Source of the DNA: Microbacterium esteraromaticum | Lineage (GTDB): Bacteria > Actinomycetota > Actinomycetes > Actinomycetales > Microbacteriaceae | DNA: 40,878 nucleotides | Reading direction: 5' to 3' | Assembly (NCBI RefSeq): GCF_900163815.1 | Contig: NZ_FUKO01000021.1 | Location: 1 to 40,878, forward strand | In this document: positions 40,812 to 40,878 of the stretch, piece after piece | How the letters are laid out: every line of letters starts with the position of its first letter | How positions within the stretch are numbered: the first letter of the stretch is position 1 | Position numbers and translations under genes: made by a program | Notes under the pieces: generated by a model | What the model was told of the DNA's origin: nothing | What the model saw: only the letters and a program-made list of their open reading frames with translations | The model's database searches: none

Positions 40812-40878
40812 GCGTCCCTCGGCCTAGGTGTTCTTCCCACGGAGGTTGTGAGCAGCGTGGCGTGATGGGATAGGCGAG

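Noticed and set aside
21100..40878. Second end of the Tn7-like element
   Set aside because: Searched by eye for inverted copies such as GCCAACTCGAGTGAGA; only partial coincidences (e.g. near 23215 and 25935) were seen, none with repetition.

Overview
The window reads as a chromosomal segment of a high-GC actinobacterium, most likely Microbacterium or a close relative in Microbacteriaceae. This rests on the dense GC-rich coding, the recurrent ggatgc/gcatcc codon pairs, frequent GTG starts, TANNNT -10 boxes placed for leaderless transcripts, and protein families typical of the group (SdaA, HrpB, SPFH/flotillin, LAxTG surface protein). The assignment is inferred from style; no marker gene was searched.

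Region 1 (1-14.9 kb) is ordinary backbone. It holds a frameshifted FUSC-type transporter, a small membrane protein, the 3' remnant of a short-chain dehydrogenase, an acidic small protein, a tandem GNAT acetyltransferase, an OsmC-like peroxidase, an F420/NADP-type oxidoreductase, a GntR/FCD regulator, tRNA-Arg(ACG) with a clear terminator, an LRR surface protein ending in a LAxTG sorting signal, L-serine ammonia-lyase (sdaA), a DUF3021 membrane protein, the helicase HrpB, a flotillin-like SPFH protein and a MarR regulator. A long perfect hairpin marks the right edge of this block.

Region 2 (about 15.05-21.1 kb, possibly to about 22-24 kb) is a Tn7-like transposition module. Four closely spaced direct repeats resemble the Tn7 right end (TnsB sites). 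They are followed by tightly coupled tnsA, tnsB, tnsC and two tandem tniQ genes whose zinc-ligand spacing is identical. An XRE regulator with its own half-site array, unknown genes and a HAD protein follow. I could not find the opposite end in the window, so the cargo boundary is open.

Region 3 (about 24-38 kb, perhaps to 40.4 kb) is an island resembling the mycobacterial DosR/DevR dormancy regulon. It encodes a two-GAF histidine kinase with the DevS heme-ligand positions conserved and a response regulator very close to DevR. Eight 15-bp palindromes of the form GGGACCTTYGGCCCT (or variants) lie in the intergenic spaces. They front a DoxX-like/UspA/devS/devR operon, two pyridoxamine-oxidase-like proteins, a CPBP protease, phosphoketolase (xfp), a P1B-type metal ATPase, a flavodoxin, a 3-hydroxyacyl-CoA dehydrogenase, and an overlapping block of a membrane protein, a bactofilin-like surface protein and a VIT1-type iron/manganese transporter. 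The likely picture is gas/redox sensing by DevS, phosphorylation of DevR, and induction of oxygen-independent energy metabolism, redox balancing, stress proteins and metal homeostasis. Two gene remnants (a P-type cation ATPase tail and a permease-like tail) show that the island is decaying or rearranged. The right edge holds a small hypothetical gene and a cluster of short repeats that may be an insertion-element end.
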